From contig JAEWJI010000039.1 in assembly GCA_023386645.1 (NCBI GenBank), positions 18,811 to 82,810 of the forward strand: 64,000 nucleotides of DNA, read 5' to 3'. The translations under genes and the position numbers were made by a program. Below are positions 51,067 to 59,157 of this stretch, piece after piece. Below the pieces are notes generated by a model, which did not search any database, was not told the DNA's origin, and saw only the letters and a program-made list of their open reading frames with translations. This DNA comes from Pseudomonadota bacterium. Its GTDB lineage: Bacteria > Pseudomonadota > Alphaproteobacteria > Caulobacterales > Caulobacteraceae. The first letter of the stretch is position 1; each line of letters begins with the position of its first letter.

Positions 51067-52166
51067 TCGCCGCGCCATTCCCACTCCTCGATCGGCGGCA
51101 GACGGCTGAAGGGCGCGGAGCCATCCTTCAGGGGATCCATGGCCTCGGCCTGCTCTAGCGCCCAAGCCTTCCAGGCCGCGAAGTCGGGGCGGGCGGCGAG
51201 CGGTGCCCGGTCGGCGGCTGCGAGATAGGCGCGGATCGCCTCTGCCTGGCGATGGCGCTCGGCCTGGCGGTTCAGCCGATCCAAAAGACCCGCCCGCGCC
51301 TCGGCATAGGCCTGTTGCTTGCGGCGCGCCCTGTCCGAAGCGGCCGTGCGCTCGTCTTCCAGCACCTGCAGCCTGCGGCGCTCGGCGAGCTCCAAAAGTC
51401 CAGCCTCCAGGTTCGCCGCGATCGCGACTAACTGAGCTTCCAGCGGCGTCTTGAGTTCGCGGAACTCCGTCTGGACAGACAGGCGGCCTCGGATCTTGAG
51501 CACGAGATCGCCCGCTGGGACCGTGGCCCGCACTGTCGTTCGGTCCGGCCGCCAGCGACGCTCCTCCGTCGTCGCAGGCCGGCGGTCGATCCGGGAGCGC
51601 TCATAGAGGCTGAACGCCAAACGTTCGCCATGACCCTCGACCGCCCAGCCTTCCGGGCTCTGACTGACCTCCAGCGCCCGCGCCTCCAGGGACCAGAGCA
51701 GGTCGCTGGTCAGTCGCAGGCGCCGCCGAACGAGCGCCCTTGATGGATCCTCCAGGCCCGCCAGAGCCCAGCCGTTCCGTCGCCAGGCCTCCCGTCGCTC
51801 CTCCTGATCCGCCATCCACGTCTGCACGAGGCCGTGTACGGCCCCGCGATCGGCGTCGGCCGATCTTGTCAGACTCGCCGCGTCGAGGGCCGCCTGAACG
51901 GTCGGGGAGGGGGACCGCCTCCGGGCCGGAGCGATGACGACCTGGTCCCGGTCACGCTCAAAGGGCGACAGGGGCGGGCGTGTGGACCGCAGCTGGCCGT
52001 GCGGGCGCCGGGTCCAGTAGCCCCGGGGCGGGGTCGGAGTTCCGGCCGCCCGACACGCCTTGGCCAAGCCGACGTCCGACACCCCCAAAGTGGAGGCCAC
52101 AGTACGTATTGGCTCGCTCCAGACCCGGTTATAGAGGGCTTGGCGCGTGAAGACATGGTGGACCAT
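51063..52166 (-). CDS. Hypothetical protein with N-terminal HTH-like region and coiled coil
   Basis: The 367-residue product (start ATG 52166; the frame is open to 52232) begins with FTRQALYNRVWSEPIRTVAS and LGVSDVGLAKACRAAG, a helical region resembling a DNA-binding helix-turn-helix, followed by PPRGYW. A central beta region and a long Arg/Glu/Ala-rich coiled coil (about residues 230-330) come next. The N-terminal pattern recurs in proteobacterial hypothetical proteins, but I know of no function. It is followed by coupled small genes. Confidence 0.75.
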   Translation of the reverse strand: MVHHVFTRQALYNRVWSEPIRTVASTLGVSDVGLAKACRAAGTPTPPRGYWTRRPHGQLRSTRPPLSPFERDRDQVVIAPARRRSPSPTVQAALDAASLTRSADADRGAVHGLVQTWMADQEERREAWRRNGWALAGLEDPSRALVRRRLRLTSDLLWSLEARALEVSQSPEGWAVEGHGERLAFSLYERSRIDRRPATTEERRWRPDRTTVRATVPAGDLVLKIRGRLSVQTEFRELKTPLEAQLVAIAANLEAGLLELAERRRLQVLEDERTAASDRARRKQQAYAEARAGLLDRLNRQAERHRQAEAIRAYLAAADRAPLAARPDFAAWKAWALEQAEAMDPLKDGSAPFSRLPPIEEWEWRGE

Positions 52167-52301
52167 GACCGCTTGTTTCCATCCAGGCGCAAGTCCGAAT
52201 GCTCTCCCTTGGACCACCTCGCGGCGTCCCAACGGTCATCTTCCTCACTAATGCGCAGGCCTGACCCGCCGATCAGCGCCAGCAGGCGGCTTGACGAGCG
52301 C

Positions 52302-52991
52302 TCAAATCACCCGGCGTCGGCGCTGCAGATGAACCGCGGCGCTGCCCGCGAGACCTAGGCTGAACAGGATCATCGCCCACTCCGTCAGGGTAGGAATGGC
52401 CGGAGCGGCGTCGAACGTGACGACGAAGCCGAGGTCCCCGCCGTACGCTGTCCAAGACTGGGTAGTCCACTGGCTCGCGTCGCCGCCGTCGTTGAGAAAG
52501 ACGAATTCACCGCTCGGATAGAGGTCGGTTGAGCTGTGTTCCCAGCAGCCCGTACCGCTGGCGCCCGCGTGATCGCGCGAGGTGGAGGCGAAGATCACAT
52601 ATTGCTGTCCCGGCGTGACCGGGACGCCGCCCGCCGGCGTGAAGGTCACAAGCTGAGGCGTGGCCCCTGTGGTCGAGGTCACAGAGCTCTCATAGAGGGC
52701 CGCGCCAGTCGCCAGAGAATTGACCGCATCCCACAGGTAGATCTCGCCGCGAAAGTCGACCGTCGCCGGGACGTTCGCCATCTCAAAGCCAAAGCTGGCG
52801 ATCGAGCTGACCCCAGCGGGAATGGTGATCGTCTGACCATAGGTTGAAGTGTCCGGGACGCCAAAGGGGCATATCGTGTCATTGGCGGCTGCCGTGGTGT
52901 TGACATCCTGAGCCGATGCGGCGCCCGCTTCGGAGATGACGGCCGCTGCCGCCACAAGGGCGAGGACGCAGGCAAGGACATGTCGGGCCAT
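52302..52991 (-). CDS. Secreted protein with IPTL-CTERM-like sorting tail (3)
   Basis: The 229-residue product has a signal peptide ending AASA, a beta-sandwich-like body and the tail IPTLTEWAMILFSLGLAGSA with a basic end HLQRRRRVI. The body carries three cysteines (DTICPFG and TGCWEHS among them). It differs from the other two IPTL proteins outside the tail. Confidence 0.85.
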   Translation of the reverse strand: MARHVLACVLALVAAAAVISEAGAASAQDVNTTAAANDTICPFGVPDTSTYGQTITIPAGVSSIASFGFEMANVPATVDFRGEIYLWDAVNSLATGAALYESSVTSTTGATPQLVTFTPAGGVPVTPGQQYVIFASTSRDHAGASGTGCWEHSSTDLYPSGEFVFLNDGGDASQWTTQSWTAYGGDLGFVVTFDAAPAIPTLTEWAMILFSLGLAGSAAVHLQRRRRVI

Positions 52992-53318
52992 GGCGATTCC
53001 AAAAAGCTCTGAGAATAACGAAGGTCAAAGAATGCTGAGATCCGTCTAGGAGTCCAGTGATTTCCTAATCTTGCGGATGCCACAGGTCCGCCTAAACCAA
53101 TCAGCATGTCGGGCGCGGTTTTCCGATGGGCTGGCCAGCCCGTTCGTTCGCGCCGCGCCTATAAGCGAGAGAGGCCTTCGGCGGGAGTTGCTCGCCGCCC
53201 TCGGCGGCCAACCACCCTTCGGTTGAGTTGGGCAGGGTGACCAGGCAGGATCGACGGGTCCCACAGCTCTGATCGGGGCCGCCGGTCAGATCAGAGCGTG
53301 CGGATGCCAGATAGGGCC
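52992..53318. other. Intergenic region without a supported gene
   Basis: These 327 bases lie upstream of the third IPTL-CTERM gene and probably hold its promoter. A region near 53185-53245 is rich in short inverted repeats (CTCGCCGCC, GGCGGCC). No gene, tRNA or terminator with a T-run could be supported. Confidence 0.4.
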
Positions 53319-53489
53319 CTAATGCGTCCGGCCGTCTCCAACGCAGGAGTCTGGGCTGTCAGCATCGAGAAGAACCAGGGTGACCCCGGCGAGAGCCTCC
53401 TGGAGAGTCAGTTCGTCTGGCCGTGCGAGTCGGTTGATGAGGCAGACGAGCGCCTCACGGCGCAGTGTGAATAGCCGGCGGCTTTGCAT
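53319..53489 (-). CDS. Predicted 56-residue hypothetical protein
   Basis: The ATG at 53489 opens a 57-codon frame beginning MQSRRLFTLRREALVCLINR, followed by DELTLQEALAG and VTLVLLDADSPD. The pattern is a basic helix then a second helix, like small regulatory or adaptor proteins. The Shine-Dalgarno sequence is weak. The codon pattern is GC3-rich and supports coding. Confidence 0.45.
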   Translation of the reverse strand: MQSRRLFTLRREALVCLINRLARPDELTLQEALAGVTLVLLDADSPDSCVGDGRTH

Positions 53490-53561
53490 GGTGGGAAACT
53501 TACCCCGCGACCCTTAAGCAATCATCGGTATCCGCCCTAACGAGGCGCCATTTGTCCCGGA

Positions 53562-53675
53562 CTACAGACGCAGACGCCCCTTCGGCCGCCGTAGCATTCT
53601 CAGAAAGGACGCGACGCCCGATCCCAACGCGACGATCACAAGGCCCGCTATTATGCCGATGATCTCCTCCGGCAT
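53562..53675 (-). CDS. Predicted 37-residue membrane microprotein
   Basis: The start ATG at 53675 has GGAG six bases upstream. The acidic MPEEI is followed by one membrane helix (IIGIIAGLVIVALGSGVASF) and a basic tail (LRRPKGRLRL), a typical bitopic microprotein with a positive cytoplasmic end. Confidence 0.5.
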   Translation of the reverse strand: MPEEIIGIIAGLVIVALGSGVASFLRMLRRPKGRLRL

Positions 53676-54006
53676 TCCAGACTCCAGTTACATCGGCGAC
53701 CTGGGGGCAGGATGATGATTCCAGAAACGCCAGCGCTACGAAAAAAACGACGGTCCGACCGCCCGGAATTTTTCCCAGCTAGTCGGACCATCGTGCTGCG
53801 CCGGTGGGCCGGAACGCAGCCTACCCAAGCTTGCATAACAGACCGATGTTCGCACGCCGAAAAATCATGGTTCGGTCGATTTTCACCGCAGTCGCCGGGC
53901 GTTATGCCCCCACGAATAACGAGACAGCGGCCGACGCAGAGGAAACGGCGTTATAAATGCTTTAGAGGTTCCCCAGTAGGTTGTCGGGGATTGATAGGGG
54001 GGAGCC
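53676..54006. other. Intergenic region containing an imperfect inverted repeat
   Basis: These 331 bases have A- and T-runs unlike the flanks. A 118-codon plus-strand frame across it has Arg/Ser/Pro-rich shadow-like composition and was not called. Near 53748-53793 lie the repeat arms listed separately. The end of the region is GGGGGGAGCC before the TTG start of the next gene. Confidence 0.4.
53748..53793. repeat. Imperfect 12-base inverted repeat around an A/T-rich centre
   Basis: CGACGGTCCGAC (53748-53759) and GTCGGACCATCG (53782-53793) match at 11 of 12 positions around a 22-base centre with GGAATTTTTCC. It could be an operator, a structured RNA or a relic of a mobile-element end. Confidence 0.35.
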
Positions 54007-54192
54007 TTGGACAGCCAGCGGATCGCCGGATTTGCAGCTATGTGGCGGGACCGCGCCCGACGCGCTGAAAGCCCAGTCGTGCGTGACGACTGCGAGCGGA
54101 TAGCGCGACGCTATGAGGAGATGCTCAACCTTCTTCAGGGCGGGCAGCCAGGCAAAGCCACCCATTGGCGCGCGGCGAACTCTGGCCGCTGA
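54007..54192 (+). CDS. Small helical hypothetical protein
   Basis: The 61-residue product starts at a TTG behind GGGGGGAG. It is a charged helical hairpin (IAGFAAMWRDRARRAESPVV, then DDCERIARRYEEMLNLLQ). This pattern is familiar from small alphaproteobacterial proteins of unknown role. No membrane segment. Confidence 0.6.
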   Translation: MDSQRIAGFAAMWRDRARRAESPVVRDDCERIARRYEEMLNLLQGGQPGKATHWRAANSGR

Positions 54193-54343
54193 GCGAGCGG
54201 CCGCCTGGATAAGGAAAGCCAGTCGGATGGGCGGCGGGAGCTTAGGCTCTTCTGACTTCCCCACTCAGAGCTTCCCCGGCAGATTGCGGCCCGCGCGTTC
54301 CGAGGACGCGTGAAGGCTTTTTGACAGCAAGCTGGTCAAGCGT

Positions 54344-54595
54344 ATGAAAAGCGAGATCGAAGTCATCTATGGTCCAGGCTCAGGCCCGGCGCCCGAGGGA
54401 TATTCGTCTGTCGTTCTCAGTCTGTCCGGCGATCTCTGCCTGGTGGATAATGCGCCGGGCCGAAGGGCCCGGATCGAGATTTCAACGAGCATCCCCCTGG
54501 ATGGGGATCCAGAACGGCGGACCCTGGAGGCCGCGATCGCGGTCCTCAGGGGTGGACTTCAGCACCTCGAATGGTTGCGTGAGGAACCGCTTTAG
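54344..54595 (+). CDS. Small hypothetical protein
   Basis: The 83-residue product starts with an ATG at 54344. A beta-rich first half (SSVVLSLSGDLCLVDNAPG, ARIEISTSIPLDG) is followed by a C-terminal helix (TLEAAIAVLRGGLQHLEWL). I do not recognise a family. The ribosome site is weak, but composition is coding-like. Confidence 0.55.
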   Translation: MKSEIEVIYGPGSGPAPEGYSSVVLSLSGDLCLVDNAPGRRARIEISTSIPLDGDPERRTLEAAIAVLRGGLQHLEWLREEPL

Positions 54596-54661
54596 TCCTA
54601 GCGCTGGATAGGGTGCGCCGAACTGCGCTTAATGATCCCTGCGTCTGAGCCATGACGGGGA

Positions 54662-55168
54662 CTATTCGGTTGGCGGACGCGTGTCCGTCTCAGCCACTGG
54701 GATCCTGGAACGCAGGTCTGGGCTTGCTGATCGCTCTCCATATCTTGTCGCCCAGGGTAGGGGCGAAGAGTCGAGCAGCAGGGACGCGCCCACGGCCACA
54801 CTGGCGGTGATGAGCAGGAAGGATATTGCGAGTATCCCGATGTGGAAACGGCGCACGCTGCGCAGTCGCTTCAGCCGCGCGACGCGGCTGTGGAGGGGCG
54901 GAGCCACGGGTCTGCGAGAAGCGGGCGCGCCCGACCGAGCGGCAGGGAAACGCGGCGCCAGCGTCCGATCATAGGCGGCGCGCCGCTGCGGCTCCTTCAG
55001 GCAGTCGTAGGCTGCGTTCAGCCTTTGTGCCTGGGCCTCGGAGTCAGGCGTGCGGGCGCCAATGTCGGGATGACACCGCCGCATGAGCGCCAGATAGGCC
55101 CGCTTGATCTCGTCCGGACTGGCGTTGGGGGGAATGCCCAAAACCCCATAGGCGTTAAGCTTCACCAT
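54662..55168 (-). CDS. J-domain protein with C-terminal membrane anchor
   Basis: The 168-residue protein has an N-terminal J domain with AYGVLGIPPNAS, the HPD motif at residues 33-35, and NAAYDCLKEPQRRAAYD. A basic linker (about residues 75-110) leads to one membrane helix (FHIGILAISFLLITASVAVG). J domains stimulate DnaK ATPase, so this protein would recruit DnaK to the membrane. No zinc-finger or substrate domain is present. Confidence 0.88.
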   Translation of the reverse strand: MVKLNAYGVLGIPPNASPDEIKRAYLALMRRCHPDIGARTPDSEAQAQRLNAAYDCLKEPQRRAAYDRTLAPRFPAARSGAPASRRPVAPPLHSRVARLKRLRSVRRFHIGILAISFLLITASVAVGASLLLDSSPLPWATRYGERSASPDLRSRIPVAETDTRPPTE

Positions 55169-55448
55169 AACGGGCCTTTGATGGCCGACGCCCCCTCAGA
55201 GCGCGCGCGCCGGTGCTGCGGACGCGGCTCGCCTTCGTTTAAAGGTCTGTCGTATTGAAGCATCACCCCATCGCCCGCTCAAGAGAAGGCGCCCCGCAGC
55301 GCTTTACGACGGGTTTGAGACGTTGAAAAGTGAGGTCGTGGGCGAGTGGGCTAGGCTGTAACCGCAACTTCCGGTAACAGCGCACAGGGGTCGACGATCC
55401 CGAGTTTTTCAGTCCAGCGCGTTCCTCATCGCGCTTTCCGGGGCAGGC

Positions 55449-57683
55449 ATGTACGGCGATCAGGATGCATCGGGGGGGCGGCTCCCGCACGACGGACGAA
55501 ACCTGCCCCAGCGCCGACCTGAAGCCGGTTCTCTTGACCTGTGGGTCGAGCCGGCCGGCGAAGCTGCGGTCATAGATCTCGCGCAGTACTGGCGGTTGCT
55601 GCTCAAGCACCGGTTCCTAATCGGCGGGATATTCCTGGCAGCCATGGCGCTCGGCGTTGCGGCGACGCTCCTGATGACGCCGATCTATACGGCGTCCGCT
55701 ACGCTCCAGATCGACCGGGAGGCGGCGCGCGTCGTAGAGACGGATGACGTCGCGCCCCGTGAGTCGATGATCGCGGGTGAGGAGTTTTTCCAGACGCAAT
55801 ATGGATTGCTTCGAAGCCGCTCGCTGGCGGAGCGGGTCGTAGACGCCCTGGGCCTGGCTCGCGATAACGAGTTCCTCGAGGAGATGGGAGCTTCCGCTCC
55901 GAGCGAAGGATCTGAAGCCGAGCGTTCGACCGCGCGACGCATCGCCGTCCTCAACACTGTTCGTGACAATCTCGGCGTTCAGCCCGTCCGAGGGTCCCGT
56001 CTCGTGGGGGTTAGCTTTGACAGCCCCAGTCCCGGTTTATCCGCGAGGGTCGCCAACGCTTTCGCCGAGAATTTCATCCAGTCCAATCTGGATCGGAAGT
56101 TCGAGTCCTCCTCCTACGCCCGTCAGTTCCTTGAGGAACGGATCGCCCAGACCAAGACGAGGCTCGAGCAGGCTGAACGGGAATTGGTCGCCTATGCGGC
56201 GGAACAGCAAATCATCAATGTGGCCGAGCCCGGTGCTGGCGGCGCCAACGACGGCTCCCAGTCATTGGCGGCAAGCGATTTGAACGCCCTGAACGCGTCG
56301 CTCGCTCGCGCGCGCGCGGCCCGGATCGCCGCCGAAGCCAAGTGGCGTCAGGCGAGTTCATCGGCGCTCATGAGCCAGCCTGAGATACTTCAAAACCCGG
56401 CGGTTCAGCGAATGTCCGAACAGCGCGCGACCTTGAGCGCCGAATATCAGGAAAAGCTGCGGGTATTCCGGCCGGACTATCCGGAAATGCAGCAACTGAG
56501 CGCCCAGATCGCCGAGATCGACCGGCAGATTCAGTCGGTGGCCAGCAATATCCGCGGCTCCGTGCGCCAGCAGTACCAAGCCGCGCTGTCTGAGGAACAG
56601 GCCCTGGAAGCGCGGGTCAATAGCCTCAAGAGCGATGTCCTCGATTTCAGGGACCGCAGCGTTCAATACAACATTCTGCAGCGCGAGGTGGACACAACCC
56701 GCACCCTCTATGACGGCCTTCTCCAGCGTTACAAGGAGGTGGGGGTCACCGGGGGCGTGACCACGAACAATGTCTCGATCGTGGACCGCGCCGAACCTCC
56801 GAGAGCACCGTCAAAGCCGAACCTAATGCTTAATCTGGCGCTCGCGGCCGCCTTGGGTCTCGGGCTCGGCGTCCTCGCGGCCTTTGCGGCCGAGGCTCTG
56901 GACGACTCGCTCGCGGCCCCGGAGGATGTGGAGGTTAAACTCGGCATTCCGGTGATGGGGGTAGTCCCGAAACTGGCCAAGAGCACGACGCCCATCCAGG
57001 CCCTGGCGGACGCAAGATCCAGTTTTTCGGAAGCCTATTACTCCCTACGAACGGCGCTCCAGTTCTCTACCTCAGATGGCGTGCCGCCCGCTCTCCTAGT
57101 GACCAGCTCGCGCCCGGGCGAGGGGAAATCAACAACCGCGCTCGCGATCGCCGCCAACTTCGCCGGCATCGGCAAGCGGGTCCTGCTGATCGATGGCGAT
57201 CTCCGCAAGCCGTCGCTGCACCGGTTGATTGGGGTCAACAACGACCGCGGTGTGAGCAATATTCTCTCAGGGGCGGCCACCATTCATGAGGTCGTCCAGC
57301 GCAGCGAAGACCCGAACCTGTCCTTCATCCCATGCGGTCCCTTGCCGCCGAACCCCGCCGAGTTGCTGGGCGCCGGTCGTGTGCGCGCCCTGCTTGAAGA
57401 GGCCAGCAGCATCTATGACCTCGTCGTCATCGATGGGCCACCCGTCCTCGGTTTCGCCGATGCCCCTCTGCTCGCGTCGCATGTGCCGGGCACCCTGTTT
57501 GTCCTTGAATCGCGGATGACCCGGCGCGGCCAGGCCCGAGGCGGCCTACGCCGCCTGGGTCAGGCCCGCGCGCGAGTTCTCGGCGCGGTCTTGACGAAGT
57601 TCGCCGCTCCTAAGGGCGGCTATGGCTACGGCTACTATTACGATTACGACTACGGCCGGCAGGAGCCGAACAGTCCGCAGTAA
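55449..57683 (+). CDS. Wzc-type polysaccharide co-polymerase and tyrosine autokinase
   Basis: This inner-membrane protein controls chain length and export of exopolysaccharide. The 744-residue protein has a Wzz domain between two membrane helices (about residues 55-75 and 457-477), with periplasmic coiled coil in between. The cytoplasmic BY-kinase has Walker A SSRPGEGKST near residue 557, A' LLIDGDLRKP near 580 and B LVVIDGPPV near 658. A tyrosine cluster YGYGYYYDYDYG ends the chain, the autophosphorylation site in this family. The N-terminal 40 residues are not conserved, so a later start is possible. Confidence 0.93.
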   Translation: MYGDQDASGGRLPHDGRNLPQRRPEAGSLDLWVEPAGEAAVIDLAQYWRLLLKHRFLIGGIFLAAMALGVAATLLMTPIYTASATLQIDREAARVVETDDVAPRESMIAGEEFFQTQYGLLRSRSLAERVVDALGLARDNEFLEEMGASAPSEGSEAERSTARRIAVLNTVRDNLGVQPVRGSRLVGVSFDSPSPGLSARVANAFAENFIQSNLDRKFESSSYARQFLEERIAQTKTRLEQAERELVAYAAEQQIINVAEPGAGGANDGSQSLAASDLNALNASLARARAARIAAEAKWRQASSSALMSQPEILQNPAVQRMSEQRATLSAEYQEKLRVFRPDYPEMQQLSAQIAEIDRQIQSVASNIRGSVRQQYQAALSEEQALEARVNSLKSDVLDFRDRSVQYNILQREVDTTRTLYDGLLQRYKEVGVTGGVTTNNVSIVDRAEPPRAPSKPNLMLNLALAAALGLGLGVLAAFAAEALDDSLAAPEDVEVKLGIPVMGVVPKLAKSTTPIQALADARSSFSEAYYSLRTALQFSTSDGVPPALLVTSSRPGEGKSTTALAIAANFAGIGKRVLLIDGDLRKPSLHRLIGVNNDRGVSNILSGAATIHEVVQRSEDPNLSFIPCGPLPPNPAELLGAGRVRALLEEASSIYDLVVIDGPPVLGFADAPLLASHVPGTLFVLESRMTRRGQARGGLRRLGQARARVLGAVLTKFAAPKGGYGYGYYYDYDYGRQEPNSPQ

Positions 57684-57727
57684 TGAAGCCAGCCGCTTCT
57701 GTGACTGGAAATCAGCGGCAGGCGCTT

Positions 57728-57750
57728 CGGTTCAGATATCGACTGAACCG
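57728..57750 (+). promoter_or_regulatory. Hairpin between wzc-like gene and next gene
   Basis: CGGTTCAG and CTGAACCG pair perfectly around ATATCGA. A second, smaller GCCGCT/AGCGGC stem lies just upstream. No T-run follows, so this is more likely an mRNA-processing or attenuation structure than a terminator. Confidence 0.4.
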
Positions 57751-57782
57751 TAGCCGTGAGAACCGAGTGGCGGAGCCGAGGA

Positions 57783-59015
57783 ATGGGGCGAGGGCAGGGC
57801 AAAGCGAAGGACCGCTCTGGCCGTTCGGCCGGAACGGGCTTTCTCGCCATTCTTCTAATCGTACTTGGCATATGGCTGGCGTGGCAGGTGGTGCGCGAAG
57901 CACTACTCGTGCGGCTCCCTCCGCTCGTCGCGCTGCAGCTGGCGCCAGGGTCGCCGCTTGTGCTGAGCCGCGCCGCAGAAGCGGAGTTTGATGCGGGCCG
58001 AAAGGATGCCGCGGCCGAGCTGGCTCGGGCCGCGCTCGCCAAAGCGCCTTTCGACGTTCGATCGCTCGGGTTCTCGGGAATGGTCGAAGCCGAGCGCGGA
58101 GACGCTGAACGTGGTCAAGCGCTCGTCACCCTGGCAGGAAACTGGAGCTTGAGGGACGGACGGGCCCATCTCTGGCTCATGGAACGGAATCTGCGACAAG
58201 GCGAGTATGGCTCCGGCTTTGCCCATGCCGACACCCTGATCCGTCGGCGGCCGCACACTCAGCCGGTGATGTTCAAACTCTTTACGGACGTCGCCACAGC
58301 GGATCGCCGGGCGGTGACGGCCCTTGCCAATACCATGCGGGCCGATCCCCCCTGGAGACCTGCCTTTGTCGCCCATTCGAGCCGGGACCCTGCCGGGCAG
58401 GTCCTGGCTGCGGAGTTGGCGATCGGTTTGGCCAGGAGTGAAGCCCCGTTCGATGCACAGGAGCGCGCCGCTCTCTACACGGCCTTTGCGAGAGCAGCGC
58501 GGTTCGATGGTCTGCGCGCTCTGCGCGCGAATCTCCAAGGGCCTGCTGATCTGGTGATCGACGGCGGGTTTGAAGGACATGGGGGCGCCGGGCCGCTGGA
58601 ATGGACCTACCGGCCATCGCCTGGCTTCACCGCCGAGCGTGCGCGCGCGCCAGGCGAAGCGACAGGACACGCCCTTCATCTGGTCGGTGACGGCTACTCC
58701 GGGGGAACCGCCACGGAGCAGCTCCTGCTGCTCACCCCGGGGTCATATCGTTTCCGACTTCGGTTCCGCTTCGACCAAGGTGATCCGGGCGACCAGATCA
58801 GCTGGACCTTGGCATGCAGGCCGGGCGGCGCGCCAATCGCGGAGGTCGCACTGCGGCGGAGCGGCTTGCAGCGTTGGTCTCGTGCTGAAGGGGCGTTTGA
58901 AGTTCCAGTGGCTGGCTGTGGCGGTCAGCAGCTCGCGCTGAAGCTTGAGCCTGGCGAGCGGCGGCAATCTCTCGAACTGTGGGTGGACGATGTCGCGATC
59001 ACCCCCGCGTCCTAA
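57783..59015 (+). CDS. Membrane-anchored helical-repeat protein of the polysaccharide cluster
   Basis: The 410-residue product starts at an ATG with GGAG seven bases upstream (an in-frame GTG at 57756 is the alternative). One N-terminal membrane helix (FLAILLIVLGIWLAWQVV) is followed by TPR-like helices (AEAEFDAGRKDAAAELARAA). The C-terminal half is a jelly-roll-like beta domain with two cysteines (about residue 260 onward, VIDGGFEGHGG to LELWVDDVAI). It probably faces the periplasm and assists polymer assembly. The exact role is unknown. Confidence 0.75.
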   Translation: MGRGQGKAKDRSGRSAGTGFLAILLIVLGIWLAWQVVREALLVRLPPLVALQLAPGSPLVLSRAAEAEFDAGRKDAAAELARAALAKAPFDVRSLGFSGMVEAERGDAERGQALVTLAGNWSLRDGRAHLWLMERNLRQGEYGSGFAHADTLIRRRPHTQPVMFKLFTDVATADRRAVTALANTMRADPPWRPAFVAHSSRDPAGQVLAAELAIGLARSEAPFDAQERAALYTAFARAARFDGLRALRANLQGPADLVIDGGFEGHGGAGPLEWTYRPSPGFTAERARAPGEATGHALHLVGDGYSGGTATEQLLLLTPGSYRFRLRFRFDQGDPGDQISWTLACRPGGAPIAEVALRRSGLQRWSRAEGAFEVPVAGCGGQQLALKLEPGERRQSLELWVDDVAITPAS

Positions 59016-59021
59016 GGGTGC

Positions 59022-59081
59022 GTGTCGCCGCATCAACACGCATGGGGCGACACATGTCGAACAATGATATTGTGTGTTGAT
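59022..59081. repeat. Two interleaved inverted repeats upstream of a small exported gene
   Basis: GTGTCGCC (59022-59029) pairs with GGCGACAC (59046-59053). ATCAACAC (59032-59039), inside the first, pairs with GTGTTGAT (59074-59081). The pairs cross, so they are exclusive or pseudoknot-forming if in RNA. They precede the gene at 59158 by about 80 bases and may be operator sites. Confidence 0.45.
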
Positions 59082-59157
59082 CACGCATCCCCTTTCGGCT
59101 AGCGTCGTTGCTGAGCATATCAACCGTAGCCCCACAGGCTTTGGATAAGGATCCCCG

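Noticed and set aside
53712..54068. Plus-strand frame of 118 codons in the accessory region
   Set aside because: Arg/Ser/Pro-rich composition without start signal, and it overlaps the better supported 54007 gene in another frame.
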